Shown: positions 29,660-38,793 of the stretch, one piece after another | Layout of the letters: each line of letters begins with the position of its first letter | Numbering within the stretch: position 1 is the stretch's first letter | Assembly (NCBI GenBank): GCA_963833465.1 | Contig: CAWHXW010000005.1 | Span: forward strand, 62,001-126,000 | DNA from: Fen-1298 sp963833465 | Lineage (GTDB): Bacteria > Bacteroidota > Ignavibacteria > UBA10030 | Reading direction: 5' to 3' | DNA length: 64,000 bases | Translations under genes and position numbers: made by a program | Notes under the pieces: model-generated | Database searches by the model: none | Told to the model about the DNA's origin: nothing | What the model saw: the letters and a program-made list of their open reading frames with translations, nothing else

Positions 29660-30163
29660 TCATATGGAAGACTTTAAAATTTTTTCCTGCATCTTTGTAC
29701 GATAGGATTCGAGTTTTGAATTAAGTTCTGGAGAAGACAGTGCAAGAATCTCGATCGCAAGCAATGCAGCATTGGCAGATCCATCAATAGCAACTGTTGC
29801 AACCGGAATACCTGCAGGCATTTGGACAATTGACAACAATGAATCCAGTCCATTGAGAGATTTTGATTTGATAGGGATACCAATGACGGGCAATGTTGTA
29901 ACAGCAGCAGCAATTCCTGCTAAATGTGCGGCACCTGCAGCTCCGGCGATGATAACTTTTGTTCCTCTTTCTTTTGCTGCCTTTACATAATTAATAGTCT
30001 GTTCTGGTGTACGATGTGCTGAAAGCACTTTCATTTCACAGGGGATGTCAAATTCTTTTAGCACTTGCCTAGCAGGTTCCATCGTATCTGCATCAGATGT
30101 ACTTCCCATTAAAATAGCGACAATCGGAACAGAAGCTGCTTTTTCAGTATTTAACAGAATCAT
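29660..30163 (-). CDS. purE: N5-carboxyaminoimidazole ribonucleotide mutase
   Basis: PurE moves the carboxyl group of N5-CAIR to make CAIR in purine synthesis. The 167-residue protein has MGSTSDADTMEPARQVLKEFDIPCEMKVLSAHRTPEQ (with the catalytic-type SAHR), IAGAAGAAHLAGIAAAVTTLPVIGIP and LLSIVQMPAGIPVATVAIDG. No purK lies next to it. The gene follows sua5 by 25 bases in the minus-strand run. Confidence 0.95.
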   Translation of the reverse strand: MILLNTEKAASVPIVAILMGSTSDADTMEPARQVLKEFDIPCEMKVLSAHRTPEQTINYVKAAKERGTKVIIAGAAGAAHLAGIAAAVTTLPVIGIPIKSKSLNGLDSLLSIVQMPAGIPVATVAIDGSANAALLAIEILALSSPELNSKLESYRTKMQEKILKSSI

Positions 30164-30188
30164 TTATTTTCTCCTTGGGAATAATATT

Positions 30189-31202
30189 TTATATATTATG
30201 CGCAGCTCTTATAAGTCTATCCATCACTGCTGCACCTATCCCTTTTTCTTCAACACTTTCTATAAGTATAGAATCTACATTTAAATTATCTAATTCACGA
30301 AGCGCTCTAAAAATATTCCGTGCATATTGTCCAGCAGATGAAGAAAGAACAAGATGGAATTTTGTAGCGTCGATTGCGTTCAAATCTTCTGAATAAGTAA
30401 TTGCACCAATCTTTTTCCCCTTGTCTTTCATTTCCTTCAGTCGCCTCACAAAATCTTTGCTATCGTTTTTTTCTACAAGAAACACTCTTGCTTTTGGTGC
30501 ATAGTGACGATGTTTAGTTCCAGGTGAACGTTGGAGTAATTCTTGAGCGTCTGTTCTTAGAGTTTTTCCTATTTCTTTCTCAATATCTTCACGGCTTAAT
30601 CCGCCGACTCGCAAAATTACAGGCGGATCTATGGTTACATCTATAACAGTGGATTCTACACCAATAGTTGTTGATCCTGCATCAAGAATAATATCAATCT
30701 TTCCATTCAAATCATGGTACACATGTTCTGCCGATGTTGGACTAGGTCGTCCGGAAATATTCGCACTTGGTCCAACAATTCCTCCTCCAAAATATTCAAG
30801 CAACTCTAAAGTAACCGGATGATTTGGAATTCTGATTGCTACAGTATTTAAACCAGCAGTAACAATATCAGGAACAATTGCCTTTCTTTCCACAACAAGT
30901 GTTAATGGACCAGGCCAAAAAGTTTTTGCTAATTTTAATCCTTTATTAGAAATCGCTGTCGTAAAATGGCATGCGATTTCCATAGATGCAACATGAACAA
31001 TAAGAGGGTTATCTGAGGGTCTTCCTTTTACTCGAAAAATATTTTTCACAGCATTTATATTTAAAGCATCTGCACCCAACCCATAAACTGTTTCTGTTGG
31101 AAACGCGACTAACCCTCCTGAACGAAGTATTTCCGCCGCCTTTTTAATGTCATTGGCGTTTGTGCGTCCTTCAAATAATTGTATGATTTTAGTAATCGGC
31201 AT
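30189..31202 (-). CDS. tsaC: L-threonylcarbamoyladenylate synthase (Sua5 type)
   Basis: This enzyme makes threonylcarbamoyl-AMP from threonine, bicarbonate and ATP for the t6A37 tRNA modification. The 337-residue form has the YrdC domain (GGLVAFPTETVYGLGADAL at about 30-48, KGRPSDNPLIVH, WPGPLTLV, VAIRIPNHP, SANISGRPSPT) plus the C-terminal Sua5 domain (SPGTKHRHYAPKARVFLVE onward). It starts five bases after the DUF5686 gene stop, so it is in the same transcript. Confidence 0.94.
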   Translation of the reverse strand: MPITKIIQLFEGRTNANDIKKAAEILRSGGLVAFPTETVYGLGADALNINAVKNIFRVKGRPSDNPLIVHVASMEIACHFTTAISNKGLKLAKTFWPGPLTLVVERKAIVPDIVTAGLNTVAIRIPNHPVTLELLEYFGGGIVGPSANISGRPSPTSAEHVYHDLNGKIDIILDAGSTTIGVESTVIDVTIDPPVILRVGGLSREDIEKEIGKTLRTDAQELLQRSPGTKHRHYAPKARVFLVEKNDSKDFVRRLKEMKDKGKKIGAITYSEDLNAIDATKFHLVLSSSAGQYARNIFRALRELDNLNVDSILIESVEEKGIGAAVMDRLIRAAHNI

Positions 31203-31207
31203 TATTA

Positions 31208-33541
31208 TTACAATATTGTAGCTATTCCAAACGTTAACACTAATCTAGATGGCGGCGTAAAACGGCGTGTAATATCAATACGTAAAAGTCCAAGAATTCG
31301 ACTGATTCCTATTCCCATTTCCGAATACCATCCGGGTGTTTGTTGAATGTATAATCTCGTTGAATTCTGGTTTGCCCATGATCTTGCTGTTCCGACATGC
31401 AATATTATTTCAATACTTCTTTTATAAAGATACGGAATATTTAAAAGAAGAAATGGCAAACTTCTGAAATTATGTTCTAAGGATAAAACAGCATATTCGT
31501 CTCCGCCGAATTCTCTTTGTTGCAAACCACGCAAAGTTCCAGAAGCATCAAAACCATCTAATTGCGATTCCAATACATGAACTCGCTGGATAGGCAGATC
31601 GCCGCTGCTCATACCTGCTAAAATTTTCATAGAGAGTGTCGGAGCAAGAAAACTTCTGCTCATAAATGTTCGAACCAGCCATTGTCCTTTAAATATTACC
31701 TGCGAAAATTCCCTTAAACTAGGAATTATGCTTGGGTTTGAACTTTCTAAATTTAGTTCTGCATAATTATTAGCAACTAAATTTAGCGGAACTGCATTGT
31801 CTCCATAATGGAACTTTGCCGTTAAACTTCTGAACATTCCTTCAGGAATGGTTGGACTAGTACGATAATAATCATTTCTATAAAATAAGCTATAATATGA
31901 ATTTTGAATTGCCGATTTGTTTTCTTCACTCTGCACACCAACCTTTGCCTCAAAATATTCTATCGGTTCAAAATCAAAAAACATTTTCCAACCACCTGCA
32001 TAGTAATAATCTCTAGGATCATTTTTAAACAATAGCGATGAAATAGTCACAGAAAAATCATCGTATGATTCATCTGGAAAGTGAGCTAATTTTTTATATA
32101 CTTCTACTCCAATACCGTATTTTCTGTCTTGAGTAAGAAAATATTCCGGCGCAATCCATCCTTTTGTTACTCTATCGGAAAATCCATATCCTAACGATGC
32201 TCTAAGTTTAAAACTATTTGTTAGGCTATCGAATTCTGTTTTTACGCCAAGTAATGATCCTTCAATTCGGTCGAAACGATAATCCAAATATTTCAGAGGA
32301 GAATGGAATAGCTTGCTTACAGTAACAAGGAAACCGGTTGCCTGAAATTGCTTATTTATTGTCTGAGTGCTATCAAGAGTATGATATGCAACTTGTTCTT
32401 CAGATGTCAGAGGCAATATTTCATGTTCAGCCCAAAAGGTAGAATCCATTTTTTCCGCTTCCGGCGGAAGATACCGTTTTGGTTTTTTTAAAATACTATC
32501 CGGCAACGCAATATTGATCTTATAATCGTAAATGGATGAATAACTTTCTATCCCGATTTTCGGAATGGTTATTCCCGCGAAACTTATTTCAAAAGTGCCT
32601 TTGACACTAATATCTATCGGCATCCAAAACGTAGAATTAAAAATAGCGAATTGTTGTTTGTAAGTTAAATTTATATTACCAATAAGTGGAAGTTCAAACG
32701 CTTCGTTTGGCGATACTTCAACTCCGGCTAATGAAAACTGCCCATCAACGATACTTATTATTCCTTTAAAGAGCGGGACTAATCGAGAGCGTGGTGTTAT
32801 CCTAATTTCAAAAACATCTGCACTTTGGATTTTTCTTGTTCTTTCCAATTTAAAGTCATAATAATTAAATGCTTCTTTTGATGTCGGTCCTACAAATGTG
32901 AATCCGTTAAATCGCACATCATCGTCATAGAAATTGATGATTTCACCTATAGCTGCAAAATTTTCTAACCCTTTTAGATTTTGCGTCTGACGCTGCTGGC
33001 GCACAATCTCTCTCAAAGTGTCGCCTTTTTGCCAATACCCTGTTGTATATGCTTCATCAATCATTGCAATTGCTGTGTCTCTCCGAATGACATCACGCGT
33101 AAATGCTTCACATTGATATGTGTTCAGCGTATCCATCCAATGCTTTTTGTTGGCAATCACTTTTCGCATAATGCCAACCGCGGGGTCTTCGCCTATAACA
33201 TAAACATCAGCCAATTGAATATCAGATGGGACAAGCTTTATATTTGTAACAATGTTATGATCCAATATAATTTGCATAGTATCCGATCGATAACCTAGGT
33301 AAGAATATAAAAATATGTATTTTCCATTTGCTAGCGATAATCGATAGTTGCCATTTGAATTTGTGATCGTTCCAACTGGTGATTTAAATATTCGAATACT
33401 TGCCGCCGATAACTTTTCGCCAGTTACTGAGTCTTGAATAACACCAGAAACATTATAGATTTGTGCAAATAGCACCTGAATTGGCAAAATTGTGATAACT
33501 AATACCTTAATTATTTTCACAGTTATCCCTAAATGGAACAT
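31208..33541 (-). CDS. DUF5686 outer-membrane protein with carboxypeptidase-regulatory-like domain
   Basis: The 777-residue protein has a signal peptide (IIKVLVITILPIQVLFAQ) and an N-terminal CarboxypepD_reg-like domain at about 28-110 (VSGVIQDSVTGEKLSAASIRI ... NSNGNYRLSLANGKYIFLYSYLGY). DUF5686 follows: EDPAVGIMRKVIANKKHW, YQCEAFTRDVIRRD and a long beta-rich C-terminus likely forming a barrel. The family is common in Bacteroidota, where the N-terminal domain also occurs on TonB-dependent receptors; its job is not known. It is followed closely by the Sua5 gene. Confidence 0.8.
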   Translation of the reverse strand: MFHLGITVKIIKVLVITILPIQVLFAQIYNVSGVIQDSVTGEKLSAASIRIFKSPVGTITNSNGNYRLSLANGKYIFLYSYLGYRSDTMQIILDHNIVTNIKLVPSDIQLADVYVIGEDPAVGIMRKVIANKKHWMDTLNTYQCEAFTRDVIRRDTAIAMIDEAYTTGYWQKGDTLREIVRQQRQTQNLKGLENFAAIGEIINFYDDDVRFNGFTFVGPTSKEAFNYYDFKLERTRKIQSADVFEIRITPRSRLVPLFKGIISIVDGQFSLAGVEVSPNEAFELPLIGNINLTYKQQFAIFNSTFWMPIDISVKGTFEISFAGITIPKIGIESYSSIYDYKINIALPDSILKKPKRYLPPEAEKMDSTFWAEHEILPLTSEEQVAYHTLDSTQTINKQFQATGFLVTVSKLFHSPLKYLDYRFDRIEGSLLGVKTEFDSLTNSFKLRASLGYGFSDRVTKGWIAPEYFLTQDRKYGIGVEVYKKLAHFPDESYDDFSVTISSLLFKNDPRDYYYAGGWKMFFDFEPIEYFEAKVGVQSEENKSAIQNSYYSLFYRNDYYRTSPTIPEGMFRSLTAKFHYGDNAVPLNLVANNYAELNLESSNPSIIPSLREFSQVIFKGQWLVRTFMSRSFLAPTLSMKILAGMSSGDLPIQRVHVLESQLDGFDASGTLRGLQQREFGGDEYAVLSLEHNFRSLPFLLLNIPYLYKRSIEIILHVGTARSWANQNSTRLYIQQTPGWYSEMGIGISRILGLLRIDITRRFTPPSRLVLTFGIATIL

Positions 33542-33582
33542 TTTTATTAATTCTGATTTGCTATTTAGAAATATTATAGAAT

Positions 33583-35583
33583 CTATTCTACGGCGTCCAA
33601 TAGAATCTCTGCAAGGTCTTTCACCTTCACTGATTCGGTAGCTTCCTTATCTTTTACGCCGTCTTCTAACATAGTCATACAAAATGGGCATGCTGTACTT
33701 ATTATATCAGGGTTCAATTTAAGCGCTTCTTCTGTCCTTTCAACATTGACGCGCTTGCCTTCCTTCTCTTCCATCCACATTCTGCCACCGCCTGCACCGC
33801 AGCAGAATCCTTTTGATTTCGAACGCTTCATATCTACTAAATCTATTCCTGGAATTGCACCGAGAATTTCTCGCGGCTGATTATAAATATTATTATAACG
33901 TCCGAGGTAACATGAATCATGAAAAGTCACTTTCGCCGCTTCCTTCTTTGTTACTTTCAGTCTACCTTGCTTGATGATATCTATTAAAAAATCTGTGTGA
34001 TGAATAACTTCATAGTAACCGCCGAATTGAGGATACTCATTTTTAAGTGTATTGAAGCAATGCGGGCATGTTGTTACAATTTTTTTCACATTATATCTAT
34101 TTAGAGTTGTAATATTTTCTTTCATTAAAACTTGTGCAAGATATTCATTGCCGATTCTGCGGGCAGAATCACCCGTGCATTTTTCTTCTATTCCAAGAAT
34201 GGCAAAATTAATTCCGGCTTTCTGCATGAGCTTTGCAAAAGCTTGTGTTACTTTTGTATAGCGTGCATCAAATGCGCCCGCACATCCAACCCAAAAAAGA
34301 ATTTCAATATTTTTTGTCTGTGACATTTGAGGGATATTCATTCCTTCTGCCCAATCTGCACGAGTTGTCGCGGAAAATGCCCAAGGGTTAAAGTTTGTTT
34401 CAAGATTTTTAAATACGACTTGCACTTCCGGCGGAAAATTAGATTCCATTAAAACAAGGCTTCGGCGCAGTTCTACAATTGCCGGTATGTGCTCGTTGTT
34501 AACGGGACATTCTTGCATGCAAGCCATACAAGTTGTACAAGCAAAGAGTTCTTCAAATGTAAGATAATTATGCAGCAATCCATTCTCCAATGAATTTTTT
34601 TCTACTTCACTTATAACTTTTGCTTTATTAGTTTTTGAAATCAATTTTCCTTTTTCTACTGTACGGTGGCGAATATCGGTCATAATTTTTTTAGGTGACA
34701 GCTTTTTTCCGGTTATATTCGCAGGGCAAGATACAACGCAACGTCCGCACTCTGTGCAAGTATATCCATCGAGCAATTGTTTCCAAGTTAGATCGTCAAC
34801 ATCCGACGCACCAAATTTTTCTATTCCTTCTGCTTCAAGATTAACAGGATTTAGAGCACCATTTGGCTTCAAGGATGAGAGAAAAACATTTGGCACAGAC
34901 GTCAGTATGTGTGCATGCTTTGAATACGGCAGGTAATTCAAGAATCCAAGCACGAGTACAATATGCATCCACCAGTAAATTTCAAATAGGAAATTGTTTG
35001 TCGATAAATTTGAAGATGTTAGAATTGGAGCAAGTGCACTTGAGAGAAAAAGTCCATCTTGACTCATTTCAATTTGTTGCCGTACCGCATTTTGTCCTAA
35101 TAAACTTATCATTATCAGAAAAATGGTTAAGAGAATTGCAGTTGCATCTATTTGTGCATGTTTATCAACCTGCAGTCTTTTGGGCCGAAGAATGTACCGA
35201 CGATATAAAGCAATAGCGATGCCAACAAGAACAAGCCCCGCAAAAAGTTCTTGACAAAATTTCAGGGGCTGATAAAAAACGCCGATAAACCGATAAGAAA
35301 ATCCTGAAATAAGTCCTTCACAAATCGCTTCTAAAACAGATGACAATAAAACTAAGAAGCCCCAGAAAATGAATGCATGCATTAACCCTGGTATCGGTTC
35401 TCGGAAAAGCTTCGATTGACCGAATGCCACAGTCAGCACTTTTTTAAATCTCTCCAAGAAATGATCTAATCGATTTTCCGATTTCCCGATTGATATCAGA
35501 ATTATCATTCGCCGCAAACTTAATCCGAAGAATCCGAACGCACTTAGTAAAATAATTACAAATATAATTGCTTTAGTTGTCAT
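33583..35583 (-). CDS. Membrane-bound HdrD-like Fe-S oxidoreductase (DUF224/EMO type)
   Basis: The 666-residue protein has about five N-terminal membrane helices resembling NarI/HdrE (to about residue 235), with His residues that could bind heme. Two [4Fe-4S] motifs follow (CTECGRCVVSCP near 280 and CTTCMACMQECP near 355), then two CCG domains (DSCYLGRYNN, FCCGAGGGRMWM, TACPFCMTML, TCPHCFN). This is the architecture of proteins thought to pass electrons from electron-transfer flavoprotein to menaquinone during beta-oxidation. No etfAB is in the window, so the partner is inferred. Confidence 0.82.
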   Translation of the reverse strand: MTTKAIIFVIILLSAFGFFGLSLRRMIILISIGKSENRLDHFLERFKKVLTVAFGQSKLFREPIPGLMHAFIFWGFLVLLSSVLEAICEGLISGFSYRFIGVFYQPLKFCQELFAGLVLVGIAIALYRRYILRPKRLQVDKHAQIDATAILLTIFLIMISLLGQNAVRQQIEMSQDGLFLSSALAPILTSSNLSTNNFLFEIYWWMHIVLVLGFLNYLPYSKHAHILTSVPNVFLSSLKPNGALNPVNLEAEGIEKFGASDVDDLTWKQLLDGYTCTECGRCVVSCPANITGKKLSPKKIMTDIRHRTVEKGKLISKTNKAKVISEVEKNSLENGLLHNYLTFEELFACTTCMACMQECPVNNEHIPAIVELRRSLVLMESNFPPEVQVVFKNLETNFNPWAFSATTRADWAEGMNIPQMSQTKNIEILFWVGCAGAFDARYTKVTQAFAKLMQKAGINFAILGIEEKCTGDSARRIGNEYLAQVLMKENITTLNRYNVKKIVTTCPHCFNTLKNEYPQFGGYYEVIHHTDFLIDIIKQGRLKVTKKEAAKVTFHDSCYLGRYNNIYNQPREILGAIPGIDLVDMKRSKSKGFCCGAGGGRMWMEEKEGKRVNVERTEEALKLNPDIISTACPFCMTMLEDGVKDKEATESVKVKDLAEILLDAVE

Positions 35584-35604
35584 TCAATCGTTCCTTTTTA
35601 TTGA

Positions 35605-36528
35605 TTAAATCTTCAGAGTTGAATCTAATATTGTTACAGCTTCGCCTGCAATACTTAAGTCTTCAACTTTATTTTGTCTTAGCCGAAGCCGAATTTTCAC
35701 GCGGCCCGTTCGTTTAAGAAAATCTCCTTGCTCGCCTATAAATTCCATTCCACCATCTGGCATTTCACGAATTGCCACATGATATCCTGCAGGCAATACA
35801 TATTTATGTAGATAAAAACCGAGCGGACCGTTCGATGAACCTGTAACAGGGTCTTCATTAATACCATAGTTTGGAGCAAAAAATCGCGAATGTACCGAAG
35901 AATATTTTTCCTTTGTTTCCAAAGAAAAAACACAGACACCTTGAACTCGCATTTTCATTAATTCGCGAGCAAGTTTTTCAAACTCAGGTTTCAATCTGCC
36001 AATAACTTTGAGTCCATTCACGGGAATGTAAATATATCCATCAGTTACCACGGGCAAATCTTTTTTCAATTCTTTATTGGTAATTCCTAATGCATGAAAT
36101 ATTTCTGCAGACAACGCCTTTTTAATTTTGAATTTCGGCACTGGTAATTCAAATTCAATTGTAGTTCCGTAAAAATTTTTCTCTACACGAACAGCAAGGA
36201 TGCCGCTTTTTGTCTGCAATCGAAAATAATGCTGGCCGTTTGTGCGCATACCTTCCATTCCCTCCTCCGCAAGAGCATGAAAGCTGGCAATTGTCGCATG
36301 ACCGCATAATGGTACTTCGCCTATCGGCGTGAACCATCGAATACGAAGATTTGCATCGGGCGCTGTCGACGGAAGGATGAATGCTGTTTCAGAAAGATTT
36401 AATTCGCGTGCAATAAACTGCATTTGTGTCTCTGTCAGTCCATTTGCATCGAGAACAACACCGGCGGGATTACCGGCAAACGGCTTCTTTGTAAATGCAT
36501 CGACAATTTTAATACGATAATTTTTCAT
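35605..36528 (-). CDS. PhzF family isomerase
   Basis: The 307-residue protein has the PhzF two-lobed fold signs: IVDAFTKKPFAGNPAGVVLD at the start, NLSETAFILPS (catalytic-type Glu), RWFTPIGEVPLCGHATIASFHAL, and FAPNYGINEDPVTGSSNGPLGFYLHKY in the second lobe. Members isomerise or epimerise small acidic metabolites, but most, including this one, have no known substrate. No phenazine genes are near. Confidence 0.9.
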   Translation of the reverse strand: MKNYRIKIVDAFTKKPFAGNPAGVVLDANGLTETQMQFIARELNLSETAFILPSTAPDANLRIRWFTPIGEVPLCGHATIASFHALAEEGMEGMRTNGQHYFRLQTKSGILAVRVEKNFYGTTIEFELPVPKFKIKKALSAEIFHALGITNKELKKDLPVVTDGYIYIPVNGLKVIGRLKPEFEKLARELMKMRVQGVCVFSLETKEKYSSVHSRFFAPNYGINEDPVTGSSNGPLGFYLHKYVLPAGYHVAIREMPDGGMEFIGEQGDFLKRTGRVKIRLRLRQNKVEDLSIAGEAVTILDSTLKI

Positions 36529-36532
36529 TTTC

Positions 36533-36952
36533 TCACTTTCCCATTAATTGAATAACAATATCCCGATTCCGTGCACGGTTATCGAAATCTATCAGCACAA
36601 TTTGCTGCCATGTTCCAAGAAGAAGCTCAGAATTTGCAAATGGAACCACGAGAGACGGACCAATAAACGATGCTCTTAAATGTGCATGGCCATTTCCATC
36701 TCCCCATGTATCATCATGGTGATAGCGCACATCGCTTGGTGCGATTCGTTCCAGCATTTCCGGAATATCTTTTTTCAATCCCGGCTCGAATTCTGTCGTT
36801 GTTATAGAAGCAGTTGAACCAACAACAAATAGAGTTACACTGCCTTCTTTTAGACTTTTTTTCTGAAGCAAATCAGCAACTTGTCCGGTAATGTTGATTA
36901 CCTCCGAATTTCCATGAGTTGCCACTTTGAAATGTTCTGTTATAATTTCCAT
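36533..36952 (-). CDS. YjbQ family protein (UPF0047)
   Basis: The 139-residue single-domain protein shows FVVGSTASITTTEFEPG, DVRYHHDDTWGDGNGHAHLRASFIGPSLVVPFANSELLLGTWQQIVLIDFDNRARNRDIVIQ. The conserved His and Asp cluster and C-terminal R.R are those of the YjbQ/YggT-like fold, sometimes named secondary thiamine-phosphate synthase. True function in cells is not settled. It overlaps the upstream DUF4905 gene by 13 bases. Confidence 0.92.
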   Translation of the reverse strand: MEIITEHFKVATHGNSEVINITGQVADLLQKKSLKEGSVTLFVVGSTASITTTEFEPGLKKDIPEMLERIAPSDVRYHHDDTWGDGNGHAHLRASFIGPSLVVPFANSELLLGTWQQIVLIDFDNRARNRDIVIQLMGK

Positions 36953-37806
36953 GGTTGTAAGGCTGTTAAGATAGTTTGATGTTGTACGAAAAATAATAAA
37001 TCGTCTTTGATGAAGAAAGTATCTGGACTTGGCACCTGCAAATCTTTAGCAATAATTTCGCTGTATAGCATATTTTCATTTCTTAAATCATACACTGATA
37101 GAATGTTATTCACGAAAAATGATTTTGATTGATTTTGAGCATTACAATAATAACTTACGATGATAATGCCGCGATGTGAAACATATTCGATGCAACTATC
37201 AATTGCCTTGCCTTCAGTAATTCGTTTAATAATCGTCCTGATAACTGAATTAGTTTCATTTTCATTAAACAGATCCGGGAATATTACATTTTGATTTGAT
37301 TCTCCCCGCAATACTTTTTGTCGAAGCTCCTGCAACAAATTAAGATTATTTGAGTAATCCTTTAATATCGCACCTGTTTCTAAATCAAGTTCATAGCTGA
37401 AATGTTTTTCAAATAAATATTTGTGTGTGTAAAGCTTTTCATTGTTGATAAACCAAAATGTAAGATCATCATTTTTCCAAAGCAGCTTTCCTGATTCAAT
37501 GTCAATTACGCGAATGCCTCGATGTGCAGGCATATCCGGTCTTGCAAATCCATGCAGAATCATCCATTTTTCTTGTACCGCTTCAACTCCGATCCACCAT
37601 GGTTCATCAAAACCGATATTTTTCCATAACGGTATTCCTGTTTGCCCATTGATACAAAAGAAACTTGTCGATTTTTCTTCCTGATTTCGTGTTTCACCTA
37701 TAATATGATCATTTGAAGTAAATATTTGCCAGATTATTGCGCCGGCATCATAATTCCATACCGGTTTCAATTTTAATTTGTTTAAAAGTGGAATAATTGA
37801 AGCCAT
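36940..37806 (-). CDS. DUF4905-like beta-propeller protein
   Basis: The 288-residue protein has no signal peptide. It carries repeated Trp-rich blades: GAIIWQIFTSNDHIIGETRN, CINGQTGIPLWKNIG, VIDIESGKLLWKND and YELDLETGAILKDYS, resembling a PQQ-like propeller, as in the DUF4905 family of Bacteroidota. Function unknown; it starts a long minus-strand run and overlaps the YjbQ gene. Confidence 0.6.
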   Translation of the reverse strand: MASIIPLLNKLKLKPVWNYDAGAIIWQIFTSNDHIIGETRNQEEKSTSFFCINGQTGIPLWKNIGFDEPWWIGVEAVQEKWMILHGFARPDMPAHRGIRVIDIESGKLLWKNDDLTFWFINNEKLYTHKYLFEKHFSYELDLETGAILKDYSNNLNLLQELRQKVLRGESNQNVIFPDLFNENETNSVIRTIIKRITEGKAIDSCIEYVSHRGIIIVSYYCNAQNQSKSFFVNNILSVYDLRNENMLYSEIIAKDLQVPSPDTFFIKDDLLFFVQHQTILTALQPWKL

Positions 37807-37861
37807 ACTTTATAGTAACATACCGCTTTTTTAAAGTAGTATCAACCGATGTTCGAACAAC

Positions 37862-37894
37862 AAAAAAAGGTCAGCCATTATCTGGTTGACCTTT
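37862..37894 (-). terminator. Rho-independent terminator of the glutathione peroxidase gene
   Basis: AGGTCAGCCA (37868-37877) pairs with TGGTTGACCT (37883-37892), ten base pairs with one G-T pair and a five-base loop. In the minus-strand transcript a run of seven or more U follows. It lies 26 bases past the peroxidase stop, the expected place. Confidence 0.75.
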
Positions 37895-37920
37895 TAATAG
37901 AAAATTAATAATGAAGATTA

Positions 37921-38496
37921 CTATTGATCGTTTAAAAGTTTTTCAATTTCATCTATTACTTCTTTTTCAGTTGGTTCTGTGCCGGGCGAGAATTTATAAA
38001 CGACATTCCCTTTCCGATCAACGAGATATTTTTGGAAATTCCATTTAACATCTCCCGGAACTGGCGATTCTTTTGTCAGAAAATGGTACAGAGGATGCTG
38101 GTCATTCCCTTTCACGCTTATCTTTGAAAACATATCGAAAGTTACGCCGTAATTCAGCGAACAGAATTTTTTAATTTCTTCGTTAGTTCCCGGTTCCTGT
38201 CGCAAAAAATTGTTTGCTGGAAATCCGAGAATCATAAATCCACGATTGTTATATTTTTCATAAATTGCTTCGAGCCCTTTATACTGAGGCGTGTGCCCGC
38301 ATTTCGATGCAACATTCACAATCATCAATACTTTACCTTTATAGTCTGAAAGCTTTTTATCCTTTCCATCAATTGTCTTCATTGTAAAGGAATATAATTG
38401 CGGCAGTTTTTCCATTTGCTTCTCCTTGGTTTGTGCAAATAATATCATCTGAAATGTAAATGATGCTAAAAGCACTATTGTATTTGTGTATTTCAT
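37921..38496 (-). CDS. Glutathione peroxidase-like thiol peroxidase, exported
   Basis: The 191-residue protein has a signal peptide (IVLLASFTFQMILFAQ) and a GPx domain. The peroxidatic Cys66 is in NVASKCGHTPQY, followed by GFPANNFLRQEPGTNEEIKKFC with a likely resolving Cys, and VKWNFQKYLVDRKG with the catalytic Trp and Asn. The Gln of the usual FPxNQF motif is Asn here, a change that is frequent in Bacteroidota homologues. As a Cys form it likely uses thioredoxin-type reductants outside the cytoplasm. Confidence 0.9.
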   Translation of the reverse strand: MKYTNTIVLLASFTFQMILFAQTKEKQMEKLPQLYSFTMKTIDGKDKKLSDYKGKVLMIVNVASKCGHTPQYKGLEAIYEKYNNRGFMILGFPANNFLRQEPGTNEEIKKFCSLNYGVTFDMFSKISVKGNDQHPLYHFLTKESPVPGDVKWNFQKYLVDRKGNVVYKFSPGTEPTEKEVIDEIEKLLNDQ

Positions 38497-38577
38497 CTTT
38501 GTACCCTTTAAATTCGAGTTTATTTAATTCAATAGTACAACACCAAACACAAGTGAGAAAGTTTCAGCAGACGATTA

Positions 38578-38772
38578 TTAGTTTTGTCCAGCCACAGGAA
38601 CAATCCACCATGCAATGAGATAACCGATAAAAAATGGAAAAAAACCAGTTGCAAAACCGAGCACGATTACAATAAGCCTAATAATAGTCGGATCGGTATC
38701 TGTCATTTCACCGATGCCGCCACAAATTCCCGCAATTTTCTTGTTCGTTTGTGAACGATAGAGCCTTTTCAT
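38578..38772 (-). CDS. PspC domain protein
   Basis: The 64-residue protein is a single PspC domain: RLYRSQTNKKIAGICGGIGEMTDTDPTIIRLIVIVLGFATGF, then a hydrophobic helix to IAWWIVP. PspC-type proteins are inner-membrane and linked to envelope stress, but many such stand-alone copies have no known role. It follows the unknown 269-residue membrane protein by 21 bases. Confidence 0.88.
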   Translation of the reverse strand: MKRLYRSQTNKKIAGICGGIGEMTDTDPTIIRLIVIVLGFATGFFPFFIGYLIAWWIVPVAGQN

Positions 38773-38793
38773 ACATATCCTCTTGTTTGATTA

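Noticed and set aside
37921..38496. Loss of the catalytic Gln in glutathione peroxidase as a sign of inactivity
   Set aside because: The FPANNF form is frequent in related bacteria, and Cys, Trp and Asn of the active site are all present.
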